Notes: generated from the letters alone by a model not told the origin. DNA of 64,000 nucleotides from Fervidobacterium nodosum Rt17-B1 (GCF_000017545.1 NC_009718.1:1860001-1924000), one strand, 5' to 3'; positions 9,218 to 18,399 are shown, counted from the stretch's first letter. A program made the numbers and translations.

Positions 9218-9613
9218 ATGGATAATTCAATCTTCAATTCCAATTTTGATACACTCAAGACGGCTCTTGACGTTCAAATGAAAAGACAAGAAATACATGC
9301 CCAGAATATTGCTAATGCGGAAACTCCTGGGTATAAAAGGAAGTACATAGCTTTTGAGGAATATCTTCAAGAATCGAAGATGAAGTTACAGATGGCAAGG
9401 ACAAGTGAAAAACACCTTCCATCATCGATAAAAACTATCACAGCCAAGCAAGTTACGGTAAAAAATACAACTTTGACAAACGACAAAAACAACGTTGATA
9501 TCGATATGGAAATGACAGAGATGGTTAAAGATGCGCTTAGATACCAAGTTCTTTCAAGGCTTATGAGTGCAAATATAGATAGGTACAACACTGTCTTAAG
9601 GAATACAAGATAA
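9218..9613 (+). CDS. flgB: Flagellar proximal rod protein FlgB
   Basis: The 131-aa protein has the rod-family N-terminal signature IHAQNIANAETPGYKRK at residues 27-43, and a helical C-terminus that pairs with the N-terminus in the rod. FlgB is one of the four proximal rod proteins that link the MS-ring to the distal rod. The ribosome site is GGAGGAAAAAG. flgC and fliE follow in the usual bacterial order flgB-flgC-fliE. The rest of the flagellar operon (fliF, fliG and so on) is not here, because a terminator closes the unit after fliE. Confidence 0.95.
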   Translation: MDNSIFNSNFDTLKTALDVQMKRQEIHAQNIANAETPGYKRKYIAFEEYLQESKMKLQMARTSEKHLPSSIKTITAKQVTVKNTTLTNDKNNVDIDMEMTEMVKDALRYQVLSRLMSANIDRYNTVLRNTR

Positions 9614-9678
9614 TAATGGAGAAAAATATTAGCGTAGATTGAGAAATTATAAATATAGAGAAATGAGGTGTATTCGCT

Positions 9679-10095
9679 ATGCAAAGTGAATTCAACATAA
9701 TGAACATATCTGCCACAGGTTTGTCAGCCCAGAGGTTTAGAATAGAGGTAATTTCTACAAATATAGCGAATTCCGAGACAACAAGAACGGAAAACGGTGG
9801 GCCGTACAGGAGAAAAGTGCCTGTTTTTCAGGAGGTTTTGAGAAATATAAAAGGTAATCAGGAAAATGGTGGGGTTATGGTGAAAAGTATATACGAAGAC
9901 CCTTCCGAGTACAGGATAGTGTATGACCCAACTCATCCAGATGCGGATGAAAATGGTTATGTGAAATTACCAAACGTTAACATTGTCCGTGAAATGGTTG
10001 ATATGATTAACGCACAAAGAGCTTACGAAGCGAATGCAACAGCAATTAACACAACAAAAGCTATGATAAACGCAGCCCTTCAAATCGGGAGGTGA
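9679..10095 (+). CDS. flgC: Flagellar proximal rod protein FlgC
   Basis: 138 aa, normal for FlgC. The N-terminal region (SATGLSAQRFRIEVISTNIANSET) and the C-terminal NIVREMVDMINAQRAYEANATAI are the paired rod helices of the family. The middle PTHPDADENGYVKLPNVN is the usual FlgC loop. The start is an ATG behind GAGGTGTATTCG. The stop codon lies within the ribosome site of fliE (GGAGGTGA), so translation of the two is coupled. It assembles with FlgB and FlgF in the proximal rod. Confidence 0.96.
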   Translation: MQSEFNIMNISATGLSAQRFRIEVISTNIANSETTRTENGGPYRRKVPVFQEVLRNIKGNQENGGVMVKSIYEDPSEYRIVYDPTHPDADENGYVKLPNVNIVREMVDMINAQRAYEANATAINTTKAMINAALQIGR

Positions 10096-10101
10096 TGCTA
10101 A

Positions 10102-10392
10102 ATGATAGAAAGAATAAATGGGGTTAACAACCAAATTCAAAATATTTCCAACACTCAATCTAAGTCAGGCAATAGTGAATTTAGTAAAATTCTCTCCGAT
10201 GCGTTACAATCTGTCAATGAACAACAGAAAAATGTTGAGCAGATGAGTGATGATTTTGCCAAGGGGAAGATAAGCAATATTCACGAACTAGTTGTAGAAG
10301 CAGAAAAAGCTTCGATATCTTTGAGACTTACCGTTGAAGTTAGAAATAGGATAGTTGATGCTTATAGAGAGATAATGAGAATGCAATTCTAA
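10102..10392 (+). CDS. fliE: Flagellar hook-basal body protein FliE
   Basis: 96 aa. The C-terminal half ([37 protein letters not shown]) is the conserved FliE region. FliE forms the junction between MS-ring and rod and is the first axial protein exported. It sits seven bases after flgC, sharing its Shine-Dalgarno region, and is followed 18 bases later by a strong terminator. Confidence 0.95.
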   Translation: MIERINGVNNQIQNISNTQSKSGNSEFSKILSDALQSVNEQQKNVEQMSDDFAKGKISNIHELVVEAEKASISLRLTVEVRNRIVDAYREIMRMQF

Positions 10393-10410
10393 TTTTTTCC
10401 AAAGTAAATA

Positions 10411-10440
10411 AAAAGCGGGAGCGAATGCTCCCGCTTTTTT
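10411..10440. terminator. Bidirectional terminator between fliE and the coiled-coil gene
   Basis: 12-bp perfect stem (10411-10422 with 10427-10438), GAAT loop. T runs follow in both directions, so it can serve fliE (plus) and the gene ending at 10484 (minus). Confidence 0.9.
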
Positions 10441-10483
10441 GTATAGTTTGTATAAACACTAAACTATTTTTCAAATTTTCAAA

Positions 10484-11431
10484 TTATTTTGCAATCGAAA
10501 ACACAACTGCAACTACTCCCAAAATAATGCCAAACCATGCTATTGTATTTACATTGTTCAATTTTTCATCGAATTTCTTTTCAGAGTCACTGAGCATCTT
10601 TGTTACTTCTTCTCTGGTTGCGTAATTTTCAAGTGCGGTTTCAATTTGATCTACTTGTTCTCTGTCTGCTTTTTGTGAGAGATTGTCGTAAATATTCACA
10701 ATATCTTGATCATGCATGTCAACTTTGAGTGTGAGTGTTTCTATTGCTTCTGGATCGATAATTTTTTCCTCAAGTGCTGCGATTTGGTCGGACAGTGTGC
10801 CAAGTGTTTCGTAAATCTTTAATATGTCGTTGTCGTGGATGTCAAGGGTAACCTTTATATCTTCTAAAGCTGTTTCAAAGTCATTATTTGGTGCCTCAGT
10901 GGTTATTCCTTCTTTAACCATTTCTTCTTTTAGAGAATTTATTGATACTTCAATATATGATGTAAGTCTTTCTTCCAGTGCAGCCAAATTGTCTGAAAGT
11001 TCGTATAACATGTCTCTAAGAGCTGGTAAACCTGTATCGATAGTATTTTTTATATTCAAAATATCTGTTTCAACAGCTGAAATTCTTTCGTCGTATGCTT
11101 GCTGATTTTTAGCGTATTCTTCTAATTTAGAGTTAAAATCTTTTTGGGTATTTTCAATCTGCTTTCTGAGCAAATAGTCTGTGTCGCCAATTTGTGCAGC
11201 AAGACCTGTGAGAATTTCATTTAATCCATCGATCGAATCGTAAAGCTCCGTGACAGATGCCTCTAATAAACATACCTTTTCCAAATCTGCTTTTGTGCCA
11301 ACGGTGTCGTAAATCATGTTTGCATATTCTTCAAGTAGTTCAATCCTGTTGACAAGACTGTCGATGTCTACCTCTGCAAAAACCATTAAACCGAAAAGAA
11401 CGACCGCAAGAAGAATCCCCAACTTTCTCAT
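10484..11431 (-). CDS. Ompalpha-like coiled-coil envelope protein lacking the SLH domain
   Basis: The 315-aa protein has a signal peptide (MRKLGILLAVVLFGLMVFAE), a long heptad-rich region (about residues 22-285) and a C-terminal hydrophobic segment (IAWFGIILGVVAVVFSIAK). It is a clear paralogue of the Ompalpha homologue at 19.7-21.0 kb. Shared stretches include ILTGLAAQIGDTDYLLRKQI and ILNIKNTIDTGLPALRDMLY. The N-terminal SLH domain of that protein is missing here. Two internal copies of a DxHDxDIxxIYxxL element are visible. In Thermotoga, Ompalpha spans the periplasm and tethers the toga, with SLH at the wall end and the hydrophobic end in the outer membrane. Without SLH this paralogue may be a spacer or partner; that is inference. 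Confidence 0.7.
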   Translation of the reverse strand: MRKLGILLAVVLFGLMVFAEVDIDSLVNRIELLEEYANMIYDTVGTKADLEKVCLLEASVTELYDSIDGLNEILTGLAAQIGDTDYLLRKQIENTQKDFNSKLEEYAKNQQAYDERISAVETDILNIKNTIDTGLPALRDMLYELSDNLAALEERLTSYIEVSINSLKEEMVKEGITTEAPNNDFETALEDIKVTLDIHDNDILKIYETLGTLSDQIAALEEKIIDPEAIETLTLKVDMHDQDIVNIYDNLSQKADREQVDQIETALENYATREEVTKMLSDSEKKFDEKLNNVNTIAWFGIILGVVAVVFSIAK

Positions 11432-11487
11432 AATGTTCCCTCCTTTTTTAAAGTGTGATTAAAGAATAGAAAAACCCACACATATGA

Positions 11488-11516
11488 ATTATATAACATT
11501 CTTATACAATTAACAA
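11488..11516 (-). promoter_or_regulatory. Proximal promoter of the SLH-less coiled-coil gene
   Basis: Minus-strand TTGTTA (11511-11516), 17-nt spacer, TATAAT (11488-11493). Confidence 0.5.
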
Positions 11517-11540
11517 AATACATAAATTATCTCAAAAAAT

Positions 11541-11570
11541 ATTATATCACTTTTAATAACCGTTTTGCAA
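11541..11570 (-). promoter_or_regulatory. Distal promoter of the SLH-less coiled-coil gene
   Basis: Minus-strand TTGCAA (11565-11570), 18-nt spacer, extended -10 TGATATAAT (11541-11549). With the proximal box it would make a tandem promoter. The rest of the 336-base gap up to rpsO holds only AT-rich sequence and the rpsO promoter and leader. Confidence 0.45.
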
Positions 11571-11662
11571 ACATTTTTTTAGTTTTTTGAAAGTAATTCA
11601 CCAAGTTAACTTTCTTATTTGAAGTTTTATAGCTTCCGAAATATTTCAAAACCAATATTGTC

Positions 11663-11694
11663 TTGACAAATTGAATTTCTTGGTATATTATAAT
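11663..11694 (+). promoter_or_regulatory. Promoter of rpsO
   Basis: A perfect TTGACA -35 (11663-11668). The -10 falls in an overlapping TATATTATAAT stretch: TATTAT at 17-nt spacing (11686-11691) or TATAAT at 20 nt (11689-11694). Confidence 0.6.
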
Positions 11695-11699
11695 TTCTG

Positions 11700-11767
11700 C
11701 CCTTGCTCAGTTGTGGGTGAGATTCCCCTACTTGGCAAGTGGACAAATTCTATGGAGGTGTAAAAGG
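11700..11767 (+). promoter_or_regulatory. Structured rpsO leader, possible S15 autoregulatory element
   Basis: Between promoter and start codon, CTTGC (about 11703) can pair with GCAAG (about 11737). Within it GTGGG can pair with CCTAC, giving a nested hairpin ending just before the GGAGGTG site. S15 proteins of many bacteria repress their own mRNA through leader structures of varied shape. The match to any known class is not tested. Confidence 0.35.
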
Positions 11768-12022
11768 ATGAACAAAGACGATATCATCAAGGAATTTCAA
11801 ATTCACGACACTGACACAGGCAGCACAGCTGTCCAGATTGCCCTTTTGACAGCACGCATCAGACATCTTACAGAACACCTTAAGAACCATCCAAAAGATT
11901 TCCACTCAAGACGCGGGCTTATGAAAATGGTCGGAAGAAGAAGAAAAATGTTGAAGTACTTGATGAAAAAGGATCCAGAGCTTTACAAACAACTTCTCGA
12001 AAAACTCTCATTAAGAAAGTAA
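11768..12022 (+). CDS. rpsO: 30S ribosomal protein S15
   Basis: The 84-aa product is the full S15: [26 protein letters not shown], the [15 protein letters not shown] loop that contacts 16S rRNA helices, and the basic [11 protein letters not shown] helix. I use ATG 11768 because GGAGGTGTAAAAGG precedes it and [10 protein letters not shown] is the family start; the frame is open 19 codons further up into the leader. S15 is a primary binder of the 30S central domain. It has its own promoter and its own terminator, so it is a single-gene unit. Confidence 0.97.
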   Translation: MNKDDIIKEFQIHDTDTGSTAVQIALLTARIRHLTEHLKNHPKDFHSRRGLMKMVGRRRKMLKYLMKKDPELYKQLLEKLSLRK

Positions 12023-12040
12023 GAATACAATCTCTTAACA

Positions 12041-12069
12041 TAATGGGCGGGTAACCGCCCGTTATTTTT
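12041..12069 (+). terminator. Terminator of rpsO
   Basis: 10-bp stem with one G-T pair (12041-12050 with 12055-12064), GTAA loop, then TTTTTA. Confidence 0.8.
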
Positions 12070-12089
12070 AGCTAGGAGGAGAGTTTAAC

Positions 12090-13139
12090 ATGGACAATAT
12101 AAACAATAATTCTCAACTTTACAACCTTGAAATGTATGATTATTACCTACCAGAAGAGTTAATTGCACAATCGCCCGTTGAACCAAGGGATAGTTCAAGA
12201 TTGATGGTTCTAAACAAAGCAACTGGTGAAATACAACATAGGATATTTAGAGATATAGGAGAATATATTCACGAGGGGGATTTATTGGTTTTCAACACAA
12301 CTAAAGTCATTCCTGCAAGATTGTTCGGTAAAAAGACAACTGGTGCTAATATCGAAATTCTTCTACTTGAGAAGTTAGGATTAGGCATTTGGAAATGCCT
12401 TGTCAAACCTGGTAAAGCTGTAAAAGAAGGAACGGAAATAATTTTTGAAAATACGAATATGAAAATGTATGGTAAATGTCTTTCAAGAGCAGAAGAAGGT
12501 ACAAGAGTTATCGAATTTTCAGAAAAGGAAGATGAAAAGATATTCTCTTTTGGAAACGTTCCATTGCCACATTATATAAAAAATCATAACGTTAAAATAG
12601 AAAGGTACCAAACTGTTTACGCAAAGCATGAAGGAAGCGTGGCGGCACCAACAGCTGGATTACATTTTACAACAGAGCTACTTAACGAACTAAAAAACAA
12701 AGGCGTTAAAACAGCGGAAGTTGTCTTACACGTTGGAATTGGGACTTTTAAGCCTGTTAAAGTTGGAGACATAAGACAACATAAAATGCATGAGGAGTAT
12801 TACATTGTTTCTGGAGAAACCATAAGTGCTATTAATGAAGTTAAAGCCTCTGGTAAAAGAGTTATAGCTGTTGGAACAACTACTGTAAGAACACTTGAAA
12901 CGATAGCTAGACTTCAAAAGAGTGATTCTTACTCTGGAAAAACCGATATATTCATATACCCTCCATTTGAATTTAAAATTGTGGACGCGTTAATAACTAA
13001 TTTTCACTTGCCGAAATCTTCATTAATAATGCTTGTTAGTGCATTCGCTGGTTATGATTTAACGATGAGAGCGTATAGGATAGCTGTGCAGGAAAGGTAT
13101 AGATTTTTCTCATTTGGTGATGCGATGTTTATTTTTTAA
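12090..13139 (+). CDS. queA: S-adenosylmethionine:tRNA ribosyltransferase-isomerase
   Basis: 349 aa, full length. QueA transfers and isomerises the ribosyl part of SAM onto preQ1-34 of tRNA, giving epoxyqueuosine. Family hallmarks are YYLPEELIAQSPVEPRDSSRLMV near the N-terminus, VFNTTKVIPARLFG, the motif EGSVAAPTAGLHFT around residue 185, and the C-terminal ITNFHLPKSSLIMLVSAFAG. The start ATG follows GGAGGAGAGTTTAAC. It is followed 77 bases later by ruvC. Queuosine synthesis genes are not otherwise present in the window. Confidence 0.96.
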   Translation: MDNINNNSQLYNLEMYDYYLPEELIAQSPVEPRDSSRLMVLNKATGEIQHRIFRDIGEYIHEGDLLVFNTTKVIPARLFGKKTTGANIEILLLEKLGLGIWKCLVKPGKAVKEGTEIIFENTNMKMYGKCLSRAEEGTRVIEFSEKEDEKIFSFGNVPLPHYIKNHNVKIERYQTVYAKHEGSVAAPTAGLHFTTELLNELKNKGVKTAEVVLHVGIGTFKPVKVGDIRQHKMHEEYYIVSGETISAINEVKASGKRVIAVGTTTVRTLETIARLQKSDSYSGKTDIFIYPPFEFKIVDALITNFHLPKSSLIMLVSAFAGYDLTMRAYRIAVQERYRFFSFGDAMFIF

Positions 13140-13216
13140 GTTAACAATGTTAACATTTGAAATTGTAACCGACGAAAAAAGAGAAATAAAGTACAATTAA
13201 ATTAGCGGGGTGCATT

Positions 13217-13717
13217 ATGCGTATTCTTGGTATAGATCCCGGTTATGGCATTGTTGGTTACGGTGTCGTTGAAAAACTAGGCAACAAGATAGCATACGTT
13301 AGTCATGGGGCAATAAAGACAGAAAAAGGTGAACATTTTGAAGATAGACTTGATTACATATACAATCAAGTGAATGAGATTATAGAAAAATACAATCCTG
13401 AACTTGTGGCTATTGAGAGTCTTTACTTTTATAAGAACGTCAAAACGGCTATCTATGTTGGTGAAGCTCGAGGGGTTATCCTTCTTGCGATTAAGCATTC
13501 CAATATCCCATTTGTTGAGTTCACACCACACCAAGTTAAGCTTACGGTGACAGGTTATGGTAGGGCGGAGAAAACGCAAATACAAAAAGTTATGAAAATA
13601 CTTCTTAAACTCAATGAAATACCAAAACCAGATGATGCGGCGGACGCCCTCGCCATCGCTTGGTGTGCTGCGGTGAGTGGTTCTGATTATTCTTCGTATA
13701 AGAAAAACACAAAATAA
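13217..13717 (+). CDS. ruvC: Holliday junction endonuclease RuvC
   Basis: 166 aa, of normal size. The RNase H-like fold is seen from [16 protein letters not shown]. The catalytic acids fit D7, E67, and D140/D143 in the [15 protein letters not shown] motif. RuvC dimers cut four-way junctions moved by RuvAB at the end of recombination. The start ATG follows a GGGG ribosome site in a short gap after queA. A perfect 12-bp tandem repeat lies in the 75-base gap to polC. ruvA and ruvB are not in the window. Confidence 0.96.
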
Positions 13718-13751
13718 GTTGATAAATAGGATCAAATCGATAGTAATTATA

Positions 13752-13775
13752 TGTGTTGTCATTTGTGTTGTCATT
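13752..13775. repeat. 12-bp perfect tandem duplication upstream of polC
   Basis: TGTGTTGTCATT occurs twice head to tail (13752-13763, 13764-13775), ending five bases before the polC ribosome site. Confidence 0.8.
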
Positions 13776-13792
13776 GTTATGGAGGTGTAATG

Positions 13793-16700
13793 ATGATCCA
13801 CGTCTTTGATGTCCAGCGTCCAATAGAAAATATAGCTCAAAAGCTTGGAATAAATGCCAGTGGTATTTTAAAAAAGGTTATTTACGATAAAAAAAGAGAA
13901 GCTGTTACTTTTGTTATAGAAAATTTTTCAGGAGATTCTGAATACTTTAAAAATGCTCTTAGTGAGTTCATAGGAGTGCACATAGATATTACTTTTGAAA
14001 ACACAATTAATGAATCAAGTCAGAGTATAGAAGAATTTATTTACAAACAGTTGAATGGTTCTGGAAAATATATAGATAGGATAGAAATCATTGGTAAAAG
14101 CTTAAAGATATACACAATTGGTGAGTTCGCAAAATCTCATGTCATGAACAGAATAAAAAAGGTAAAAAACACATTACCTTTTCAAGAATATATTATTGAG
14201 ACTGTGCAGGAAAGCATACAACATTCAGAACAGTTGATTCAAAATACAGAAATTGTTCAGAACGTAGAACAAAGAAATTCTGAATTTAATAGTATAAAAG
14301 GCGATGTCGAGGAGAACAATAAAATCGAAAAAAATGATGAAAGCGAACTAAAAAAAGTTTTAAACTCAATATACTCTCCATCTACGTTGGTTTTATCACC
14401 AAATTCCAAGAGACAGATAAAAGTTTATGGTAAAGTGTTTAAATTCGAGAAAATAAACGATGATTTATCAACAATATATATAACAGACAAGAAAGATTCG
14501 ACCATTTTAAAAGTTTTCGATTCCAGAAAATTGGCAGTAGAAGAAAAAGTTAATGTAGGAAGTTGGTATATATTCACAGGTAAAGTTCTTACAGATAAGA
14601 ACAATTCCCCATTTTTAAAAGTGGAGAATATTACAGAAATCCCATCTTTAGATAGGGTTGACAACGCTGTAGAAAAAAGAGTAGAACTCCACGCACATAC
14701 AAAAATGAGCGATCTTGATAGTGTAATGGACATCTCAGAGTACGTGAGCACAGCAAAAAAATGGGGATGGGAAGCTATCGCGATTACCGACCACGGTAAT
14801 GTCCAAGCCATTCCAGAATTTTTTGATATTGCAAAATCAGCAGGTTTAAAACCAATATTTGGCTCGGAACTTTATTTGGCTAATGATCCCAAAAGGATAA
14901 TGATGAACGAAATAGAAGGCAACGTTGACGATTATACTTATGTTGTACTTGATTTGGAGACAACAGGCTTAAACCCTCGTTCTGACGAAATAATGGAGAT
15001 TGGTGCAGTCAAAACAAGAGATGGAAAAGTTATAGATGAATTCCACACATTTGTTAGGCCTAATAAATTAAATAAGAAAAGTCTTAATATAACAGGTATT
15101 ACAGAAGATATGCTAAAAGATGCTCCTGATATAATGCAAGTCTTGCCAAAACTATTAGAATTTATAAAAGACAGCATATTAGTTGCTCATAACGCTGATT
15201 TCGACATGACGTTTTTAAAGAATATCCTTTCAAAAAGTGGAATTGAATTTAACCCGCCGTATATAGATACTCTCAGACTCTCGCAAGCATTACTTAGGAA
15301 TAAAATTAAATCATTCTCTCTCGATAAACTTGTTGACCATTTTGGGTTAGGTGCTTTCCAACATCACAGGGCGTTAGACGATGCCAGGGTAACCGTAAAT
15401 GTTTTCTGGAAGTTAATAGAATTGGCTAAGAAAAAATCTATAACAACGTTTGAAAAATTGAACAAATTAGTTGAAAATATAAATCCACTTGTAAAACATC
15501 CTCAGCATGTGACCGTTCTTGTCCGAAACAAAACAGGGCTTAAGAATTTGTATAAATTAATCTCAAAAGCTCACACTGAGACATTTTTTGTTGTTCCTCA
15601 AGTATTGAAATCTGAGCTTGAAAAACACAGGGAAGGCTTACTCATAGGTACTGGTTGTGCAAATTCAGAGATATTTGAGCTTGCCCTCCAAAGAGACACA
15701 GGCGCGTTAACAGAAGCGCTTAAATTTTACGATTACATTGAAATAATGCCACTTGATACTATAAATTCCGAAGAATTTACCAGAGAAGAAGCCAAAGAAG
15801 CGTATAAATTGCTTTATCAGGTTGGTAAAGAATTAAACATGCCTGTTGTAATGGTTTCAAATGCTCATTTTATCGACCCAGAGGATATAAAGGCACGTAA
15901 AGTATTGCTTGCACCTCAGAGTAATATAGAAGATGAAGAGGCAAACTATTATCTTAGAACAACGCAGGAAATGATAGATGCCGCTTTAGAAATTTTTGAA
16001 GATGAACAAATTGCTAAAGAAGTTGTTGTCGATAATCCAAAGAAGATTGCAAATATGATAGATACAATTCAACCACTTGAAAAGAAACTTCATCCACCAA
16101 AGATAGAAGGCGCAGAGGAAAAACTTCGAACAATGACTTACGAAAAAGCTTATCAACTATATGGGAACCCGCTTCCGGAAATCGTTGAGAAGAGAATTGA
16201 AAAAGAACTTAACAGCATAATTGGACATGGATATGCTGTATTGTATATGATAGCTCATCTCATAGTCAAAAAAGCTGGTGAAGATGGATACGTTGTTGGT
16301 TCTCGAGGTTCCGTTGGTTCTTCATTGGTTGCACACCTTGTTGGAATAACGGAAGTAAATCCTTTACCGGCCCACTACAGATGCCCAGATTGTAAATATT
16401 TTGAATTACACGAAGAGTTTGGTTCAGGTTACGATTTGCCAGACAAACTTTGTCCAAAATGTGGCGCAAAACTTGAAAAAGTTGGGCAAGACATACCATT
16501 TGAAGTCTTCATGGGATTTGAAGGAGACAAAGTGCCTGATATAGACTTAAATTTCTCTGGCGAATATCAAGAAAGAGCGCATAAGTTCATAGAAGAATTA
16601 TTTGGAAAATCGAAAGTTTTCCGTGCTGGAACAATAAGTACCATAGCCGATAGGAGCGCTATTGGTTACGTTAAAGCCTATATGGAAGACAAAAATGGAA

Positions 16701-17965
16701 ATATAGTTAATCCGCTAAATCCTGCTGAACAAGAACGACTTACAATGTACGTAACGGGTGTAAAGAGAACAACAGGACAACACCCCGGTGGATTGATGAT
16801 AGTTCCAAATGAGTACGAAATATATGACTTTACGCCATTCCAACATCCGGCGAACGACAAAAAATCAGGAGTATATACCACGCACTTTGCTTACGAATTT
16901 ATCCACGACGATTTAATAAAATTGGACGCGCTTGGTCACGATGACCCTACGATGATTCGTTTACTTTACGAATACAGCGGAATAGACCCCATGACAATAC
17001 CTATGGATGATAAAAAGACTATAAGCATATTCTCATCGACAAAAGCTTTGGGAGTTGATCCAGAAGAACTTGGAACAGACGTAGGAACTATAGGCATTCC
17101 GGAATTTGGCACAGATTTTGTTATGGGCATGCTCAGAGAAACAAGGCCAAAGACATTCGCTGAACTTGTTAGAATATCAGGACTTTCTCACGGAACAGAT
17201 GTTTGGCTTGGTAATGCGCAGACACTTATCAACAAAAAAATAGCGACACTGTCTGATGTCATATCCTGTCGTGATGATATAATGATTTATCTTATTCACA
17301 AAGGGGTACCGCATTCAAATGCATTTAAGATAATGGAAAATGTTAGAAAGGGGAAAGGATTGAAAGAAGAAGAAATAAACATAATGAAAGAACACAATGT
17401 ACCGGATTGGTTCATTGAGTCGTGCCAAAAGATAAAGTATCTTTTCCCAAAAGCACACGCAGTTGCTTATGTAAGTATGGCGTTTAGAATTGCGTACTTT
17501 AAAGTTCACTACCCATTGGCATTTTATGCGGCGTATTTTTCAACTAAAGGTGATGAATTCGATGCAGAGCTCATTTTAAAAGGCAAGGAGGCTATAAAGA
17601 AAAGACTCGTCGAATTGGCAGCTAGTATGAAGAAGGACGTTAAAGAAAAGAATGAAGAAAAAGTCTTACAAGCAGCACTTGAAATGCTATTGCGTGGGTA
17701 TGGATTTAAGAAACCTGACTTGAAACGTAGCGACGCGAAAAGATTTATAATAGACGGCAAAGATTTACTCATACCGTTCAACAAAATACACGGAATAGGC
17801 GAAAACGTTGCAAACTCTATAGTAGAAAAGCGTGCCGAAAAACCGTATACATCTATTGAAGATTTAATGAATCGTGCACGTGTTACAAAAGCACAAGTCG
17901 AGGTATTAAAAAGAATAGGAGTATTAGATGGACTTCCAGAAACCGACCAAGCTATGTTGTTTTAG
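13793..17965 (+). CDS. polC: DNA polymerase III PolC-type alpha subunit with embedded exonuclease
   Basis: The product is a 1391-aa Gram-positive-type replicase. Order of domains: N-terminal region, OB fold (about 190-290), first part of the PHP domain with ELHAHTKMSDLDSVMD (about 300), DnaQ-like 3'-5' exonuclease starting YVVLDLETTGL (about 383-550) inserted in PHP, then the polymerase core. The core has a CxxC...CxxC zinc site (about 863-895) and the catalytic PDIDLNFSG (about 912). HhH-like IHGIGENVANSIVEKR lies near the end. The GGAGGTG site fits ATG 13793; ATG 13790 is the neighbouring alternative, and the open frame runs 14 codons further upstream to 13751. Thermotogales are known to replicate with PolC although they are didermic. 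Confidence 0.96.
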   Translation: MIHVFDVQRPIENIAQKLGINASGILKKVIYDKKREAVTFVIENFSGDSEYFKNALSEFIGVHIDITFENTINESSQSIEEFIYKQLNGSGKYIDRIEIIGKSLKIYTIGEFAKSHVMNRIKKVKNTLPFQEYIIETVQESIQHSEQLIQNTEIVQNVEQRNSEFNSIKGDVEENNKIEKNDESELKKVLNSIYSPSTLVLSPNSKRQIKVYGKVFKFEKINDDLSTIYITDKKDSTILKVFDSRKLAVEEKVNVGSWYIFTGKVLTDKNNSPFLKVENITEIPSLDRVDNAVEKRVELHAHTKMSDLDSVMDISEYVSTAKKWGWEAIAITDHGNVQAIPEFFDIAKSAGLKPIFGSELYLANDPKRIMMNEIEGNVDDYTYVVLDLETTGLNPRSDEIMEIGAVKTRDGKVIDEFHTFVRPNKLNKKSLNITGITEDMLKDAPDIMQVLPKLLEFIKDSILVAHNADFDMTFLKNILSKSGIEFNPPYIDTLRLSQALLRNKIKSFSLDKLVDHFGLGAFQHHRALDDARVTVNVFWKLIELAKKKSITTFEKLNKLVENINPLVKHPQHVTVLVRNKTGLKNLYKLISKAHTETFFVVPQVLKSELEKHREGLLIGTGCANSEIFELALQRDTGALTEALKFYDYIEIMPLDTINSEEFTREEAKEAYKLLYQVGKELNMPVVMVSNAHFIDPEDIKARKVLLAPQSNIEDEEANYYLRTTQEMIDAALEIFEDEQIAKEVVVDNPKKIANMIDTIQPLEKKLHPPKIEGAEEKLRTMTYEKAYQLYGNPLPEIVEKRIEKELNSIIGHGYAVLYMIAHLIVKKAGEDGYVVGSRGSVGSSLVAHLVGITEVNPLPAHYRCPDCKYFELHEEFGSGYDLPDKLCPKCGAKLEKVGQDIPFEVFMGFEGDKVPDIDLNFSGEYQERAHKFIEELFGKSKVFRAGTISTIADRSAIGYVKAYMEDKNGNIVNPLNPAEQERLTMYVTGVKRTTGQHPGGLMIVPNEYEIYDFTPFQHPANDKKSGVYTTHFAYEFIHDDLIKLDALGHDDPTMIRLLYEYSGIDPMTIPMDDKKTISIFSSTKALGVDPEELGTDVGTIGIPEFGTDFVMGMLRETRPKTFAELVRISGLSHGTDVWLGNAQTLINKKIATLSDVISCRDDIMIYLIHKGVPHSNAFKIMENVRKGKGLKEEEINIMKEHNVPDWFIESCQKIKYLFPKAHAVAYVSMAFRIAYFKVHYPLAFYAAYFSTKGDEFDAELILKGKEAIKKRLVELAASMKKDVKEKNEEKVLQAALEMLLRGYGFKKPDLKRSDAKRFIIDGKDLLIPFNKIHGIGENVANSIVEKRAEKPYTSIEDLMNRARVTKAQVEVLKRIGVLDGLPETDQAMLF

Positions 17966-18030
17966 CTTTAAAGATAAAATACAATCTTTATACAATCTTT
18001 GATGACCGACTAAGGATTAACGAAAATTTG

Positions 18031-18060
18031 TTGCATAAATTGAAAAATATATGATATAAT
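18031..18060 (+). promoter_or_regulatory. Promoter of secG
   Basis: TTGCAT (18031-18036), 18-nt spacer, extended -10 TGATATAAT (18052-18060). Confidence 0.55.
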
Positions 18061-18115
18061 AACTTTTGACAATTATTCCAAATCATTTAGAAATACAAAT
18101 CGGAGGTGTAGCGAG

Positions 18116-18349
18116 ATGTTGGGAGTTGTATTAATTGTTGTACACACGATTATCGCAGTGGGGCTTATTTGGATGGTATTGCAAGAAATGAGTAAGTTCG
18201 CAGAACTTGGTGGTGCATTTGGTAGTGGAGCAGCTTATACCATGTTTGGGAGGAAAAAAGGTTTAGATACATCTGGTAAAATAACAGTTGCCCTTGCAAT
18301 TGCGTTCTTTGTTATGTGCTTCTTAACATCATGGGTTTTATCAAGATAA
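18116..18349 (+). CDS. secG: Preprotein translocase subunit SecG
   Basis: The 77-aa protein has two membrane helices (about 2-22 and 54-74). Between them is the loop GGAFGSGAAYTMFGRKKGLD, a near-match to the SecG signature of a Gly/Ser-rich loop before the second helix. SecG joins SecYE in the inner membrane and aids SecA-driven export. The start ATG follows GGAGGTGTAGCG. It has its own promoter after polC and precedes tyrS by 50 bases, so the two may be cotranscribed. Confidence 0.93.
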   Translation: MLGVVLIVVHTIIAVGLIWMVLQEMSKFAELGGAFGSGAAYTMFGRKKGLDTSGKITVALAIAFFVMCFLTSWVLSR

Positions 18350-18399
18350 TATTTTTATTATCACCCTATTACGAAGTTAAAACATTTGGAGGGTCATGA

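Noticed and set aside
13277-13840. 187-codon minus-strand frame across ruvC
   Set aside because: It runs antisense to a clear ruvC gene, has no ribosome site, and its residues look like random translation.
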